From contig SHAK01000007.1 of the NCBI GenBank assembly GCA_004213515.1, positions 1-64,000 of the forward strand: DNA of 64,000 nt, given 5' to 3'. The stretch is from Limisphaerales bacterium. Its GTDB lineage: Bacteria; Verrucomicrobiota; Verrucomicrobiia; Limisphaerales; UBA1096. Shown in pieces: positions 9,512 to 18,580 of this stretch. Each line of letters starts with the position of its first letter. Position 1 is the first letter of the stretch. Made by a program: the position numbers and the translations under genes. The notes beneath the pieces were generated by a model. It searched no databases. It was not told the origin of the DNA and was given only the letters and a program-made list of their open reading frames with translations.

Positions 9512-10503
9512 TTTTTAATTTTAAAATAAACAACTGTTCCCAATGTAGCAGCTATGGTCACAGCCATTGCAACAAAATATCCCACCTTACCAGAACTCAC
9601 TTCCGGCATATATGCAAAATTCATTCCATACCAGGTTCCCACCAGCATCATTGGAGTGGTAATAACAGTGAAAACAGTTAGCACTTTTACTACTTCACCT
9701 GTTTTGTTTGACGACATGTTCAAATAAACCTGTAAAACTCCAGTTAAAGATTCTGCATAACGTGCCGCCATATCACTTATATTAATTAATCCATCATATA
9801 CATCTCGATAATACGGAATTAAATGAGGTTGAACCAACTTAAATTCTCCTCGAACAAAACGGCTAAGCACCTCCTTTTGAGGACCTATTATTTGACGTAA
9901 ATGCAAAACTTCCTTTTTAATTTGCAATATTGTATTCAATGTCTCCTTACCTGGGTCCTGCAAAGCTCTTTGCTCAACTTCTGCTACCTCCATCGATAAC
10001 TCATCTAGTGCTGGTTTGTAATTTTCTACTATGGAGTCCAATAAAGCATGTGCTACACGGTCAGGCTCACTGGCAACATCAGCAGTATTTCGAAAGCACA
10101 TTTCTGCAACCAATTCAACCGGTCTAAGTGGTTTACTGTGAAAAGTTACAAGAAAATTTTTGCCTAAATAAAAACTCAACTCTGATGTTGCGAACACACC
10201 ATCTTTGCGACTGTAATCTACAGCATGAATAACCATGAAAAGATACGCTGAAAATTTATCATTTTCCTTTGGTAAATATTCCTCAACTTTAGGTGAAGGA
10301 CTTTCCGTAACGCTATCCTCAATTGAAAGTGGGTGAAAATGAAAAACATTCTTTAAAAGAAAATCCGTCTCCTGGGGAGTCGGGTGCTCCAAATCAACCC
10401 ACAAGAATAGATTGGTGTCCGCCAATAATGTCGGCATTAGGAACAAATCTATGTCCTTGGAATGTAATTTGCCTTTTGTTGTAAATGCAAAAGATCTCAC
10501 CAT
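9502..10503 (-). CDS. corA: CorA-family divalent cation channel
   Basis: A 333-residue CorA protein: soluble N-terminal funnel, long stalk helix, and two C-terminal membrane helices joined by the signature GMN motif (YGMN near residue 293) with the acidic loop MPE after it. It should carry Mg2+ (or Co2+/Ni2+) inward as a pentamer. It is the first gene of a minus-strand group with the histidine kinase and the sigma-54 activator, an unusual partnership that might link cation status to that two-component system. The ATG at 10503 faces a 272-base region shared with dapL. Substrate preference cannot be read from sequence. Confidence 0.9.
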   Translation of the reverse strand: MVRSFAFTTKGKLHSKDIDLFLMPTLLADTNLFLWVDLEHPTPQETDFLLKNVFHFHPLSIEDSVTESPSPKVEEYLPKENDKFSAYLFMVIHAVDYSRKDGVFATSELSFYLGKNFLVTFHSKPLRPVELVAEMCFRNTADVASEPDRVAHALLDSIVENYKPALDELSMEVAEVEQRALQDPGKETLNTILQIKKEVLHLRQIIGPQKEVLSRFVRGEFKLVQPHLIPYYRDVYDGLINISDMAARYAESLTGVLQVYLNMSSNKTGEVVKVLTVFTVITTPMMLVGTWYGMNFAYMPEVSSGKVGYFVAMAVTIAATLGTVVYFKIKKWL

Positions 10504-10587
10504 AAGCTTGTTGATTTATAACACTCAAAATCCATTGACCTTACTAATAGAGTCAATGTGGCTCTAAATATAAATAAATTTAATAAA

Positions 10588-10636
10588 AACACAATCACTA
10601 AAACACAATATGAGACATTTTGGCTCTAATTGTGTT
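10588..10636. promoter_or_regulatory. Three copies of an octamer in the corA/dapL intergenic region
   Basis: AACACAAT occurs at 10588-10595 and 10602-10609 in the same orientation, 14 bases apart, and inverted as ATTGTGTT at 10629-10636. The second and third form a perfect 8-bp inverted repeat with further partial symmetry inside (GAG/CTC). The region separates divergent corA and dapL, so an operator or leader hairpin is plausible. The rest of 10504-10775 is AT-rich and shows nothing else I can name. Confidence 0.4.
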
Positions 10637-10775
10637 AAATAAAAGGATATAATTTTTCATTAAATTAGTTGCTTAAATTGTAATAAAATTCCACTGACTT
10701 GAACTATTTATTTTGATGAATAAGCTTTGCGCGGCTTGATAATAAAACAGCAAAGAAAATACTTAATAATTAAAA

Positions 10776-12026
10776 ATGTCTGAAAGTTATATTCAAAATT
10801 TGTTCTCGGAACGTATCGGGGGTGTTAATTACGGCAAAGACACTGCCATTTACAAATTTGAAAAGATAAAGCGCGCAAAAAAGGCTGCACTTGACGCAAA
10901 CCCAGATGCAGAAATTATTGATATGGGAGTTGGGGAACCTGATGAAATGGCATTTCCAGAAGTTGTTACTAAACTTCATGAAGAAGCACAAAAGACTGAA
11001 AATAGGGGTTACTCAGACAATGGGGGGCAAGCGCTTAAGATTGCAGCAGCTAACTTCCTAAAAAAGGAATGTGAGGTAAGTGACATTAATCCAGATACAG
11101 AAGTACTCCACTCTATTGGAAGCAAAGCTGCACTTTCTATTTTACCTGCAGCATTTATCAATCCCAATGACTATGCGATTATGACAATTCCAGGTTATCC
11201 GGTCTTTGGTACTCATACAAAATATTATGGCGGCAAAGTACACAACCTAGCTCTCACAGCAGAAAATAATTATCTACCCAAACTCAATAGCATTCCAGAT
11301 GAAGTTCTTAAAAAAGCCAAAGTTCTCGTACTAAATTATCCAAACAACCCAACTGGAGCTAGTGCCACGAAAGAGTTCTTCTCTGAAGTCGTTGATTTTG
11401 CAAAAAGAAATAATCTTATTGTCATTCACGACGCAGCCTATATCGGCTTAGTTTATGATGGAAACCAACCGCTAAGCTTCCTTGCCACTCCGGGAGCAAA
11501 GGATGTAGGCATTGAACTTCACTCTACTAGTAAAAACTTTAACATGACCGGTTGGCGATGTGGATTTGTCGCGGGAAATCAATTACTTGTAAAAGCCTAT
11601 GGTGATGTGAAAGATAATTCAGACTCTGGTCAATTCCTAGCAATTCAGAATGCTTCTGCATACTGCTATGATCATCCTGAAATCACAAAAGCCATCGCTA
11701 CTAAGTACTCTCGCCGTATGGATAAGTTGGTAGGTGTTTTACAAAAAAGTGGTTTTAAAGTTAATAAGTCTGGTGGTTCTTTTTTTCTATATATGAGTTC
11801 TGCAAAAGCCGCAGTAAAAACCGATGGTAAAAGAATAGAATTTAAAAATGGTGAGGCACTCTCTCAGTGGTTAATCCGTGAAAAACTAATCTCTACCGTT
11901 CCTTGGGATGATGCTGAACCAGCAATACGTTTTAGTGTAACATTTGCAGCAGAAGATGAAGCTGATGAGGATCGCGTAATTAGTGAAATCGAATCGCGTT
12001 TAAGTAATGTGAAATTTGAGTTTTAA
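10776..12026 (+). CDS. dapL: LL-diaminopimelate aminotransferase
   Basis: A 416-residue fold-type I PLP enzyme that converts tetrahydrodipicolinate directly to LL-diaminopimelate with glutamate as amino donor, bypassing dapC/D/E. The N-terminus (NYGKDTAIYKFEKIKRAK, GVGEPDE) is typical of DapL. Other landmarks are NYPNNPTGA (187-195), Asp219/Tyr222 and the Schiff-base Lys253 in STSKNFNMTGWRCG. DapL is established in Verrucomicrobia and Chlamydiae. It fits with dapF and lysC in the same window, although the three genes are not in one operon. No Shine-Dalgarno is evident upstream of the ATG. A bifunctional or related aminotransferase role is less likely. Confidence 0.9.
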   Translation: MSESYIQNLFSERIGGVNYGKDTAIYKFEKIKRAKKAALDANPDAEIIDMGVGEPDEMAFPEVVTKLHEEAQKTENRGYSDNGGQALKIAAANFLKKECEVSDINPDTEVLHSIGSKAALSILPAAFINPNDYAIMTIPGYPVFGTHTKYYGGKVHNLALTAENNYLPKLNSIPDEVLKKAKVLVLNYPNNPTGASATKEFFSEVVDFAKRNNLIVIHDAAYIGLVYDGNQPLSFLATPGAKDVGIELHSTSKNFNMTGWRCGFVAGNQLLVKAYGDVKDNSDSGQFLAIQNASAYCYDHPEITKAIATKYSRRMDKLVGVLQKSGFKVNKSGGSFFLYMSSAKAAVKTDGKRIEFKNGEALSQWLIREKLISTVPWDDAEPAIRFSVTFAAEDEADEDRVISEIESRLSNVKFEF

Positions 12027-12107
12027 TGAAAATGCTTCCCAAACAAACTTTATTGAAATCCGATTTAGGATTGCGGTTTCACCTCGACTGTCATTGACTT
12101 TAACCCA

Positions 12108-12677
12108 ATGGTATTTGTCCTCGATAATTACGATTCTTTTACATTTAACTTGGTCCAATACTTGGGCGAGTTAAAGGCAGATGTCTTGGTACAAAGAAAT
12201 GATGAGATCACAATTGATCAAATCGAAAAGAAAAATCCCTCTAAAATTCTAATCTCACCTGGTCCATGCACCCCACGTGAAGCCGGCTTATCAATTGAGG
12301 TCATTAAACACTTTGCCGGAAAAATACCTATTATGGGAGTATGTCTAGGCCATCAATGTATCGGTCATGCCTTTGGTGGTGAAGTTATTGTTAATTACCG
12401 TATGATGCATGGAAAAACATCACCTATTACTCATGATGGTAAAGATTTGTTTAAAGACATTCCATCACCATATGTAACAACTCGCTATCATTCACTTGTA
12501 GTAGAGAGAGAAACTTTGCCTGATTGTCTGACAATAACAGCTGAAACAAAAGAAGCTGAAATAATGGGGCTAAAACATAAGAAATTTCCGATTTGGGGTG
12601 TTCAGTTTCATCCTGAAAGCATACTTACCGAACATGGCCATACAATGATGCAAAACTTTCTAAACCTTAGTATTTAA
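12108..12677 (+). CDS. Class I glutamine amidotransferase, TrpG/PabA type
   Basis: A 189-residue amidotransferase subunit that releases ammonia from glutamine for anthranilate synthase (TrpE) or aminodeoxychorismate synthase (PabB). It has the oxyanion segment SPGPCTP, nucleophile Cys79 in [10 protein letters not shown], and His168/Glu170 in VQFHPES. Length is normal for a stand-alone subunit. No trpE or pabB lies nearby, so it probably serves a synthase encoded elsewhere and may be shared between the tryptophan and folate pathways. It follows dapL after 81 bases on the same strand. Confidence 0.9.
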   Translation: MVFVLDNYDSFTFNLVQYLGELKADVLVQRNDEITIDQIEKKNPSKILISPGPCTPREAGLSIEVIKHFAGKIPIMGVCLGHQCIGHAFGGEVIVNYRMMHGKTSPITHDGKDLFKDIPSPYVTTRYHSLVVERETLPDCLTITAETKEAEIMGLKHKKFPIWGVQFHPESILTEHGHTMMQNFLNLSI

Positions 12678-12714
12678 ACGAATCATTTTAATTACAAATC
12701 TTTCAAAGTCATAT

Positions 12715-14226
12715 TTAAAATGCTTTAGGGAAAACCCAAGCAAGAAATATAGTCATAACCAAACCAGAAATTGCCATAACAGTCATTAGAATAGACACAC
12801 TGCGAATCGACTCGCGAATTGTCATTCCACTCATTCGATTAATTACCCAAAAGCCACTGTCGTTCATCCAAGGGAACGGTTTTGAGCCACAACCAATAGC
12901 CAAAGCAAGATATACAGGGTGAAACGGCAACCCTTGAGCCATTGAAGCAAAAATGCCAACTGAAGTAATCATAGAAACTGTAGCTGAGCCCTGAGCAGTG
13001 CGTACGATGGCAGTTACAAAAAAAGCCATTGGTAAAAAAAACAAACCACTAATATTAAACTCTACAGATAAACTACCAATACGGTCTGCAATATTAGTCT
13101 GCTGAAGAACCGAACCAAATGAGGCGCCAGCCGCAGTTATAAGAATTACCAGTCCTCCACTGGCCAATGCCGATTGAACAGAGTCAAATAATTCTTTCTT
13201 ATCTCCTCGTTTTTGCAGAATCAACAAACCTAATGCAACAATGGCAGAAATGATTAAAGCAATGTTTTTATCACCAACAACACTCAAAATATTTGCTAAA
13301 CTCGACGGATGAGCATTGACGACTTTTTGTAAAATCGTATTACCACCAATTAATAGGATAGGCAGCATAACTGGAAGCAGAGCTAGTATGAAATTTGGTA
13401 ATGCTTTATCTTGATGATAAGAAATTTTTTCTAACTTTGCTAAAGGCGAATCAGGTGAATCTCTCAAAGGAACATGCCACTTGCTTTTACTATTAATCCA
13501 ATTCGCATAAATATAACCTACCCAACACGCCAAACTTCCAACGATTAAACCCATCACAATCATTAAGCCAAGACTGACATTTAATTGTTCAGCAACAAAA
13601 AGTGGCCCTGGAGTGGGTGGAACTAGAGAGTGAGCCATTGTTGCACCCGCAACAATTGTCATAATATATAAGCCATAATTCTTACGAAACCGCATTGCCA
13701 AAGACTTGCCTAAAGGAATCATTAAATAGAATACAGTGTCAAAAAAAACAGGTGTACCAAGCAGGAATCCACTACCAGTGAAAGCCAAAGGAGCTCTTTT
13801 TTCTCCCAACCAGCCAAGGATTGTTCGTACAATCCGCTCTGCCCCCCCACTCTCTAAAAGGCATTTCCCAATAATGGAGGCCATTGCAATTAAAATTCCC
13901 AAATTACCACAGGCTTTTCCAAAAGCATCCGTCACCCGACCAATAACAGACTGTGATGCTATATTACTCGCCTTTGTTTCATGCATCACTTGAACCAAAT
14001 AATTAAGATTAGAATTATCTTTTCCAAAATTACTTATCACTTGTCTGCGAATATCTTTTTCGATTCTTGTGTCCTTGAGTACTGATAACTTAATACTTTC
14101 ATAACTCGCTAAGGAACCAACTACTAAGGAACCAACTATCAGCGCTACAAAAGCATGTAACCGCAACCAAATGACTCCGCCTATTACGACAGCCATTCCA
14201 ATTAAAAGAATAATCAACGGATCCAT
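12715..14226 (-). CDS. GntP-family sugar-acid:proton symporter
   Basis: A 503-residue polytopic membrane protein with the GntP pattern: an N-terminal pair of helices (LIILLIGMAVVIGGVIWLRLHAF), the loop GTPVFFDTVFYLMIPL, the PPTPGP motif and a C-terminal segment GCGSKPFPWMNDSGFW. GntP carriers import gluconate and related aldonates with protons. It is 11 bases downstream of an enolase-superfamily gene that probably dehydrates an acid sugar, so the two form an uptake-and-catabolism pair. An extra hydrophilic stretch at about 50-90 precedes the conserved core. Exact substrate is not deducible. Confidence 0.92.
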   Translation of the reverse strand: MDPLIILLIGMAVVIGGVIWLRLHAFVALIVGSLVVGSLASYESIKLSVLKDTRIEKDIRRQVISNFGKDNSNLNYLVQVMHETKASNIASQSVIGRVTDAFGKACGNLGILIAMASIIGKCLLESGGAERIVRTILGWLGEKRAPLAFTGSGFLLGTPVFFDTVFYLMIPLGKSLAMRFRKNYGLYIMTIVAGATMAHSLVPPTPGPLFVAEQLNVSLGLMIVMGLIVGSLACWVGYIYANWINSKSKWHVPLRDSPDSPLAKLEKISYHQDKALPNFILALLPVMLPILLIGGNTILQKVVNAHPSSLANILSVVGDKNIALIISAIVALGLLILQKRGDKKELFDSVQSALASGGLVILITAAGASFGSVLQQTNIADRIGSLSVEFNISGLFFLPMAFFVTAIVRTAQGSATVSMITSVGIFASMAQGLPFHPVYLALAIGCGSKPFPWMNDSGFWVINRMSGMTIRESIRSVSILMTVMAISGLVMTIFLAWVFPKAF

Positions 14227-14237
14227 TTTTTGCTCAT

Positions 14238-15461
14238 TTAAACACCCTCAATCCACTTGATGCTATGGTCTCCAGTAACTGCTACAGTCTCAGGTGGATT
14301 ATCAATTTTGAAATAGGACCAAGGCCCTTGAATAAATGGATATTTTTCAACAATCCGCTCATCAATCGTAATACCTAACCCTGGCCCGTCTGGCATAATT
14401 AAATAACCTTCTTCGATCTCTAAAGGGTCTTTCAAAATTTCTGTTGCTGCTGCAAAGGGATACATTCCAGGAGAATTGGCACTTGAATAACAAGGGAACT
14501 CCAACCACTCCACAACGTCTTCCTCCCAACAAACCCCAAGATGTGCTGCTGCAAGTACTTCAAGATTCGTTCCCCAACTGTGAAATGCAAATCGAAGTTC
14601 ATACTCTTTTACCTTCTCAAATATGCGTTTTGCCATTGCAAAACCGCCCTGACAACAAACATCCATTTGAATAAAATCAGTACAACGTTTATCAAACAAA
14701 TCCATGAAACCTTCTTCATTAGGTTCGTGTTCTCCAGTCGCAATTGGAAACTGTGCCTTTTCCTTTAGCTTTGAATAGGCCTCATGATTTTCCGGAGGCA
14801 GGGGCTCTTCTAACCAAGTCGGATGAAACTCAGCCATAGCATTAGCTAAGTTCAAAATAGTCTCTGGTGAATAAGTCTTGTTTCCCATCCTCCACCAAGA
14901 ATGGGCATCTATCATGAGTCCGATATCAGCCCCAACCGCAGATCGCATTTTTTGAATCGCTTCCAGGTCCTCTTCGGGACCACGGGCTGGTCTCATTTTA
15001 TAAGCCTGAAAACCCATCCCTGTAATAGCCAAAGCTTCTTCGGCAAAGCGCTCAGGCTTCATATACATTCCAGCACTACCGTAAAGTTTGATTCGGTCTC
15101 GCTTCGCTCCTCCAGCTATATCACTTAAAGGGCATCCATTAAATCGAGCAACCAAATCCATAATTGCGATCTCCACAGCTCGATAAGTCTTGGTTAGTTC
15201 TAAATCTCCCTTAAAGCCAAAGCTAAACCAACACTTTGGATCAAGTCCTTCAAGAAAAGGGGAAATTCTCTCTCTAATTTCAAGTATAGCCCTTTCATGT
15301 GCCGGCCCAGGCGCAAACCCAGTAAGTCCATTATCAGCAACTACCCGGATGTACATTGCATCACGTTTCAAGACTGTTCTGACCCCCCCATAAAAAGGCA
15401 AAACTAAAGGCTCAGGCAAAGGGCAAGAAACTAAAAATGCCTCAACTTTCGAAATCTTCAT
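14238..15461 (-). CDS. Enolase-superfamily acid-sugar dehydratase (MR/MLE family)
   Basis: A 407-residue mandelate racemase/muconate lactonizing family enzyme, numbered from ATG at 15461 (MKISKVEAF), where the family normally begins; an upstream in-frame extension lacks homology features. Expected residues are K155-x-R157, metal ligands D185, E218/E219 and E244, and H294. His187 two residues after D185 is as in galactonate/mannonate-type dehydratases, which favours beta-elimination of an aldonate to a 2-keto-3-deoxy sugar acid. It is upstream of the GntP permease in the same transcript. Assignment to one sugar acid needs assay. Confidence 0.85.
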   Translation of the reverse strand: MKISKVEAFLVSCPLPEPLVLPFYGGVRTVLKRDAMYIRVVADNGLTGFAPGPAHERAILEIRERISPFLEGLDPKCWFSFGFKGDLELTKTYRAVEIAIMDLVARFNGCPLSDIAGGAKRDRIKLYGSAGMYMKPERFAEEALAITGMGFQAYKMRPARGPEEDLEAIQKMRSAVGADIGLMIDAHSWWRMGNKTYSPETILNLANAMAEFHPTWLEEPLPPENHEAYSKLKEKAQFPIATGEHEPNEEGFMDLFDKRCTDFIQMDVCCQGGFAMAKRIFEKVKEYELRFAFHSWGTNLEVLAAAHLGVCWEEDVVEWLEFPCYSSANSPGMYPFAAATEILKDPLEIEEGYLIMPDGPGLGITIDERIVEKYPFIQGPWSYFKIDNPPETVAVTGDHSIKWIEGV

Positions 15462-15648
15462 AAATAATTGATGCTGATCACTTCTTGAACAAAAACTAAC
15501 CCTACAGGGCTTAAAGACCAAGCAAAGCAACAATACAATTAATCAAAAAAATAAAAATTTATAAAAAAGATTAAGATGTGCCAATTTGACTCACATTTTA
15601 AATACTGTTAATATAGATTTATACTAAATATAAGTAGTTTTTATTATA

Positions 15649-17466
15649 ATGAACATGGTGCATAAGATTATGGCCAATGAGGAAGCTTTCCACCTATTAT
15701 TAGCTATAATAATTGGTGTGATAGGGGGATTGGTAAATATGTTTTTTTTGAATTTCGTTTCATTAATTCAGTGGTTGATTTTCCAAAATACAGGTGATTC
15801 GGCTTTTTTAGCTCAGGAAGCAAAACCATTTTTAAGAGTCCTTGCACCCATTTTAGGAGGTATTTTGGCTGGATTAATACTCCTACTGCATTCACATCTA
15901 TCAGGTAAAAAGAAACCTACAAATGTTTTAGAGGTAGTAGCTTTGGGTGATGGACGAATTGGTATGCGTTCAACTTTAATAAGTGCATGGTCCTCTTTGA
16001 TTAGTATTGGATCAGGAGCTTCGATTGGCCGTGAAGGAGCAATCACTCAATTAACTGCTGCATTTGCTTCAAAATGGGGGCAAACACATGAATGGCAACC
16101 TTACAGACTAAGATTAATGGTAGCTTGTGGAGCAGCAGCAGGATTAGCTGCCGCATATAATGCGCCAATTGCAGGAGCCCTCTTTGCAGCTTTAGTCCTC
16201 GTTGGTAATTTTTCGATGAATCTTTTTGCACCGCTAGTAATGTCCTCAGTGGTTGCAACAATGGTTTCTCGTTTTTGGTTTGGAATTGATCCTTGGTATG
16301 TCCTTCCAGAATCAATGAATTTTGACCAAGCAACAAATTTTACTAGTATGTTATGGTTTCTAATATTAGGTATTACTTCAGGAGCAAGTGGAGCCTTTTT
16401 TCTGAAATCTATACAGAAAATGGAAACAATTTCTGCAAAAAGCCCTTGGCCTTTATGGAGTAAACTGGGTTTAGCAGGATTGGTAGTTGGTATAGTTGCA
16501 TTAATTTTTCCGGGGGTTTGGGGAAATGGATATGGTATAACCAACGAAATCTTGCAGGCAAATAGTGATGAAAAAGATTTTTCCGGCTTACTCAATGGAT
16601 CCATTTTATCTGAACTAAATATATGGAAAATCCCAATACTTCTTTTGGCAGGATTGTTAATCGCAAAATTTGTAACTACGGTAGTTGCGGTTGGAGCAGG
16701 AACTGTTGGTGGAGTTTTCACTCCAACTCTTTTTCTAGGTGCCGGACTCGGAGCAGCTTTTGGTCAATCGCTTAATTACTCTAACCTTGCTGAAGGTATT
16801 CCAATAGCAGCTTTCGCCTTAGTCGGCATGGGAAGTGTCTTAGCGGCAACAACGCGTTCTCCTTTATTTGCTATAATTTTAATTTTTGAAATTTCATTAA
16901 AATATGAACTTATGCCACCTTTAATGATTGGATGTGTTGTAGCAACTCTGGTTTCTCGGGGACTTCATAAGCCATCAGTTTATACAGCACCACTTTATCA
17001 AAGAGGGTTGGAATTTGATCAAGAAGACAGACAAATGGGATCTGCAACAGATCAATGTGTTGGAGATGTAATGGTAGGCCCAACTTCTCCAATAAAGGAA
17101 ACCGACCATTTACCTCAAATATCAGAAATATTCCTTAAAAGTCCTCGTAATTATTTGCCAGTATTAAGCAAGGACAAACGATTAGTAGGCATTATTTCGC
17201 TCCAAGATGTCAAAGCTCACCTTAATGGTGGGGATGAATTGAGAGCTATCATTGCATTGGATTTAATGAGACCCATAGAAAGGGTTCTTACCCCGAATAC
17301 TCACCTTATGGATGCTTTACCAACTATCATGAGCTCTGAAGTTGAGATGATTCCTGTTGTAAACACATTAAGAGAAATGAGATTGGTAGGCTCATTGTCT
17401 CGCAGCAAAACACTTGGTTCACTGTCAGAATCAATTGGTGAAAGAAGTCAGAGAAATAATATCTAA
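15649..17466 (+). CDS. ClC-family chloride channel/antiporter with CBS domains
   Basis: A 605-residue ClC protein. Residues about 15-460 form the membrane domain with GSGASIGREGA (121-131), whose Glu129 corresponds to the gating glutamate, and GAGTVGGVFTPTLFLGAG in the second half. The gating glutamate favours Cl-/H+ exchange. Two CBS motifs follow (about 475-590: VGDVMVG and ALDLMRPIE), likely a nucleotide-sensing regulatory module. The first selectivity-filter loop (KKPTNVLEV) differs from the canonical GSGIP, so anion preference may differ. Two in-frame ATGs (15649, 15655) are possible starts. Monocistronic; it converges with the HlyD gene. Confidence 0.9.
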   Translation: MNMVHKIMANEEAFHLLLAIIIGVIGGLVNMFFLNFVSLIQWLIFQNTGDSAFLAQEAKPFLRVLAPILGGILAGLILLLHSHLSGKKKPTNVLEVVALGDGRIGMRSTLISAWSSLISIGSGASIGREGAITQLTAAFASKWGQTHEWQPYRLRLMVACGAAAGLAAAYNAPIAGALFAALVLVGNFSMNLFAPLVMSSVVATMVSRFWFGIDPWYVLPESMNFDQATNFTSMLWFLILGITSGASGAFFLKSIQKMETISAKSPWPLWSKLGLAGLVVGIVALIFPGVWGNGYGITNEILQANSDEKDFSGLLNGSILSELNIWKIPILLLAGLLIAKFVTTVVAVGAGTVGGVFTPTLFLGAGLGAAFGQSLNYSNLAEGIPIAAFALVGMGSVLAATTRSPLFAIILIFEISLKYELMPPLMIGCVVATLVSRGLHKPSVYTAPLYQRGLEFDQEDRQMGSATDQCVGDVMVGPTSPIKETDHLPQISEIFLKSPRNYLPVLSKDKRLVGIISLQDVKAHLNGGDELRAIIALDLMRPIERVLTPNTHLMDALPTIMSSEVEMIPVVNTLREMRLVGSLSRSKTLGSLSESIGERSQRNNI

Positions 17467-17487
17467 TTATAAAAAACTGAATTAGAA

Positions 17488-18579
17488 TTATTTATTCACA
17501 AAATGAATATCAACCAATTCTCCTGGATGGAGGTTAATTGGTTCTCCAGTTTTTGTAATCGATGATTTCAAATCCACCGTAAAAGCGAGAACTTTTTTAT
17601 AAGCAGCCCCATCTCTTAAAACCCCACTACCTACAGCTTCTAAACGATTACTAACTTTAGAAATTTTTGCTTCTATAACTTGTTTTGCATTAAGCCTGCG
17701 TGTTCGAACCTCAACTTGCTCCCCTACTTTAGGCTCAAAGTTGATCGGTTGTGTGATATAACCAACTACTTTTTTGACTACAGAAGAACTAATCGTCGCT
17801 ATTGTCTCCCCATCACCAATACTTTCACCAGTCTGCTTACTGATGCTACCAATTTTGCCATCAATTGGAGATGTAAGAATTATTGGATTAAGTAATTCTT
17901 CAACACGAGCAAGGCTTTGATCAAGTTTTTCGATTCTGACTTTATCTAAAAAACTAGTAGGATCAGTGTCTTGCGATTCACTCAATGCTTCTTTAATAGA
18001 GGATACTAGCCCAGTAGTCTCCTCAACCTTCACCTTATAACTATCCCTAGAAGTCTTGGCTTTATTATAAAGAGATTCAGAGACAAGTTTATCATTAAAT
18101 AGTTTAGAAATACGTTGATATTCTCGCTCAGAATTTTCAAATTCAATTTTTAATGCTGCAAGTGTTGTTCGCTCATTTAGCCAGTCCAAGCGCAACTGGT
18201 TATAATTCAAAGTAGTACGAGCCCGCTGAACAGGATCAATAGTCAAGGTAAGAAGATTAACCTGTGCCCTAACCCACTCAACTTGGGCATCTACATAATT
18301 TGGATCAGTAGAATAATCCACTTCAGCAATAGGCTCTCCAGCTTTGATTTCATCAAACCTACCAACATGAACTTCTTTCAACAAACCAGCCCTAGGGCTA
18401 GAAATAACAATGTTATCAGAACGAGCTTCACCAACAACAGAAGAAGGAGCTATCTTGTTCCACCAAAGAAATCCTAACACTATTACACATAGTGAAAAAA
18501 TAATAATAGGAAGTACGACTTGACGAAAATCTTGCCACCTCTGTGCTACCGGGATTGGTATCGGTTGTTTATTATTCAT
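17488..18579 (-). CDS. HlyD-type membrane fusion protein
   Basis: A 363-residue periplasmic adaptor: short cytoplasmic N-terminus, membrane anchor at about 20-43, split biotinyl-lipoyl domain (about 50-90 and 235-265: SPRAGLLKEVHVGRFDEIKAGEPIAEVD and SPIDGKIGSISKQTGESIGDGE), an alpha-hairpin at about 95-230 and a C-terminal beta-barrel. Such proteins bridge inner-membrane exporters to outer-membrane channels. No ABC, MFS or RND pump and no TolC gene are adjacent; the only membrane partner is DUF4956, whose stop lies one base upstream. This pairing with the VTC gene is the unusual aspect. Confidence 0.88.
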   Translation of the reverse strand: MNNKQPIPIPVAQRWQDFRQVVLPIIIFSLCVIVLGFLWWNKIAPSSVVGEARSDNIVISSPRAGLLKEVHVGRFDEIKAGEPIAEVDYSTDPNYVDAQVEWVRAQVNLLTLTIDPVQRARTTLNYNQLRLDWLNERTTLAALKIEFENSEREYQRISKLFNDKLVSESLYNKAKTSRDSYKVKVEETTGLVSSIKEALSESQDTDPTSFLDKVRIEKLDQSLARVEELLNPIILTSPIDGKIGSISKQTGESIGDGETIATISSSVVKKVVGYITQPINFEPKVGEQVEVRTRRLNAKQVIEAKISKVSNRLEAVGSGVLRDGAAYKKVLAFTVDLKSSITKTGEPINLHPGELVDIHFVNK

Positions 18580-18580
18580 T

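Noticed and set aside
10621..10636. Possible sigma-54 promoter TTGGCTC...TTGTG near dapL
   Set aside because: The spacing between the GG and the second element is eight rather than ten bases and GC is GT, so it fails the consensus.
16101..16721. 206-codon antisense ORF in the ClC gene
   Set aside because: It is long but antisense to a conserved transporter; composition is explained by the hydrophobic repeats of the real gene.
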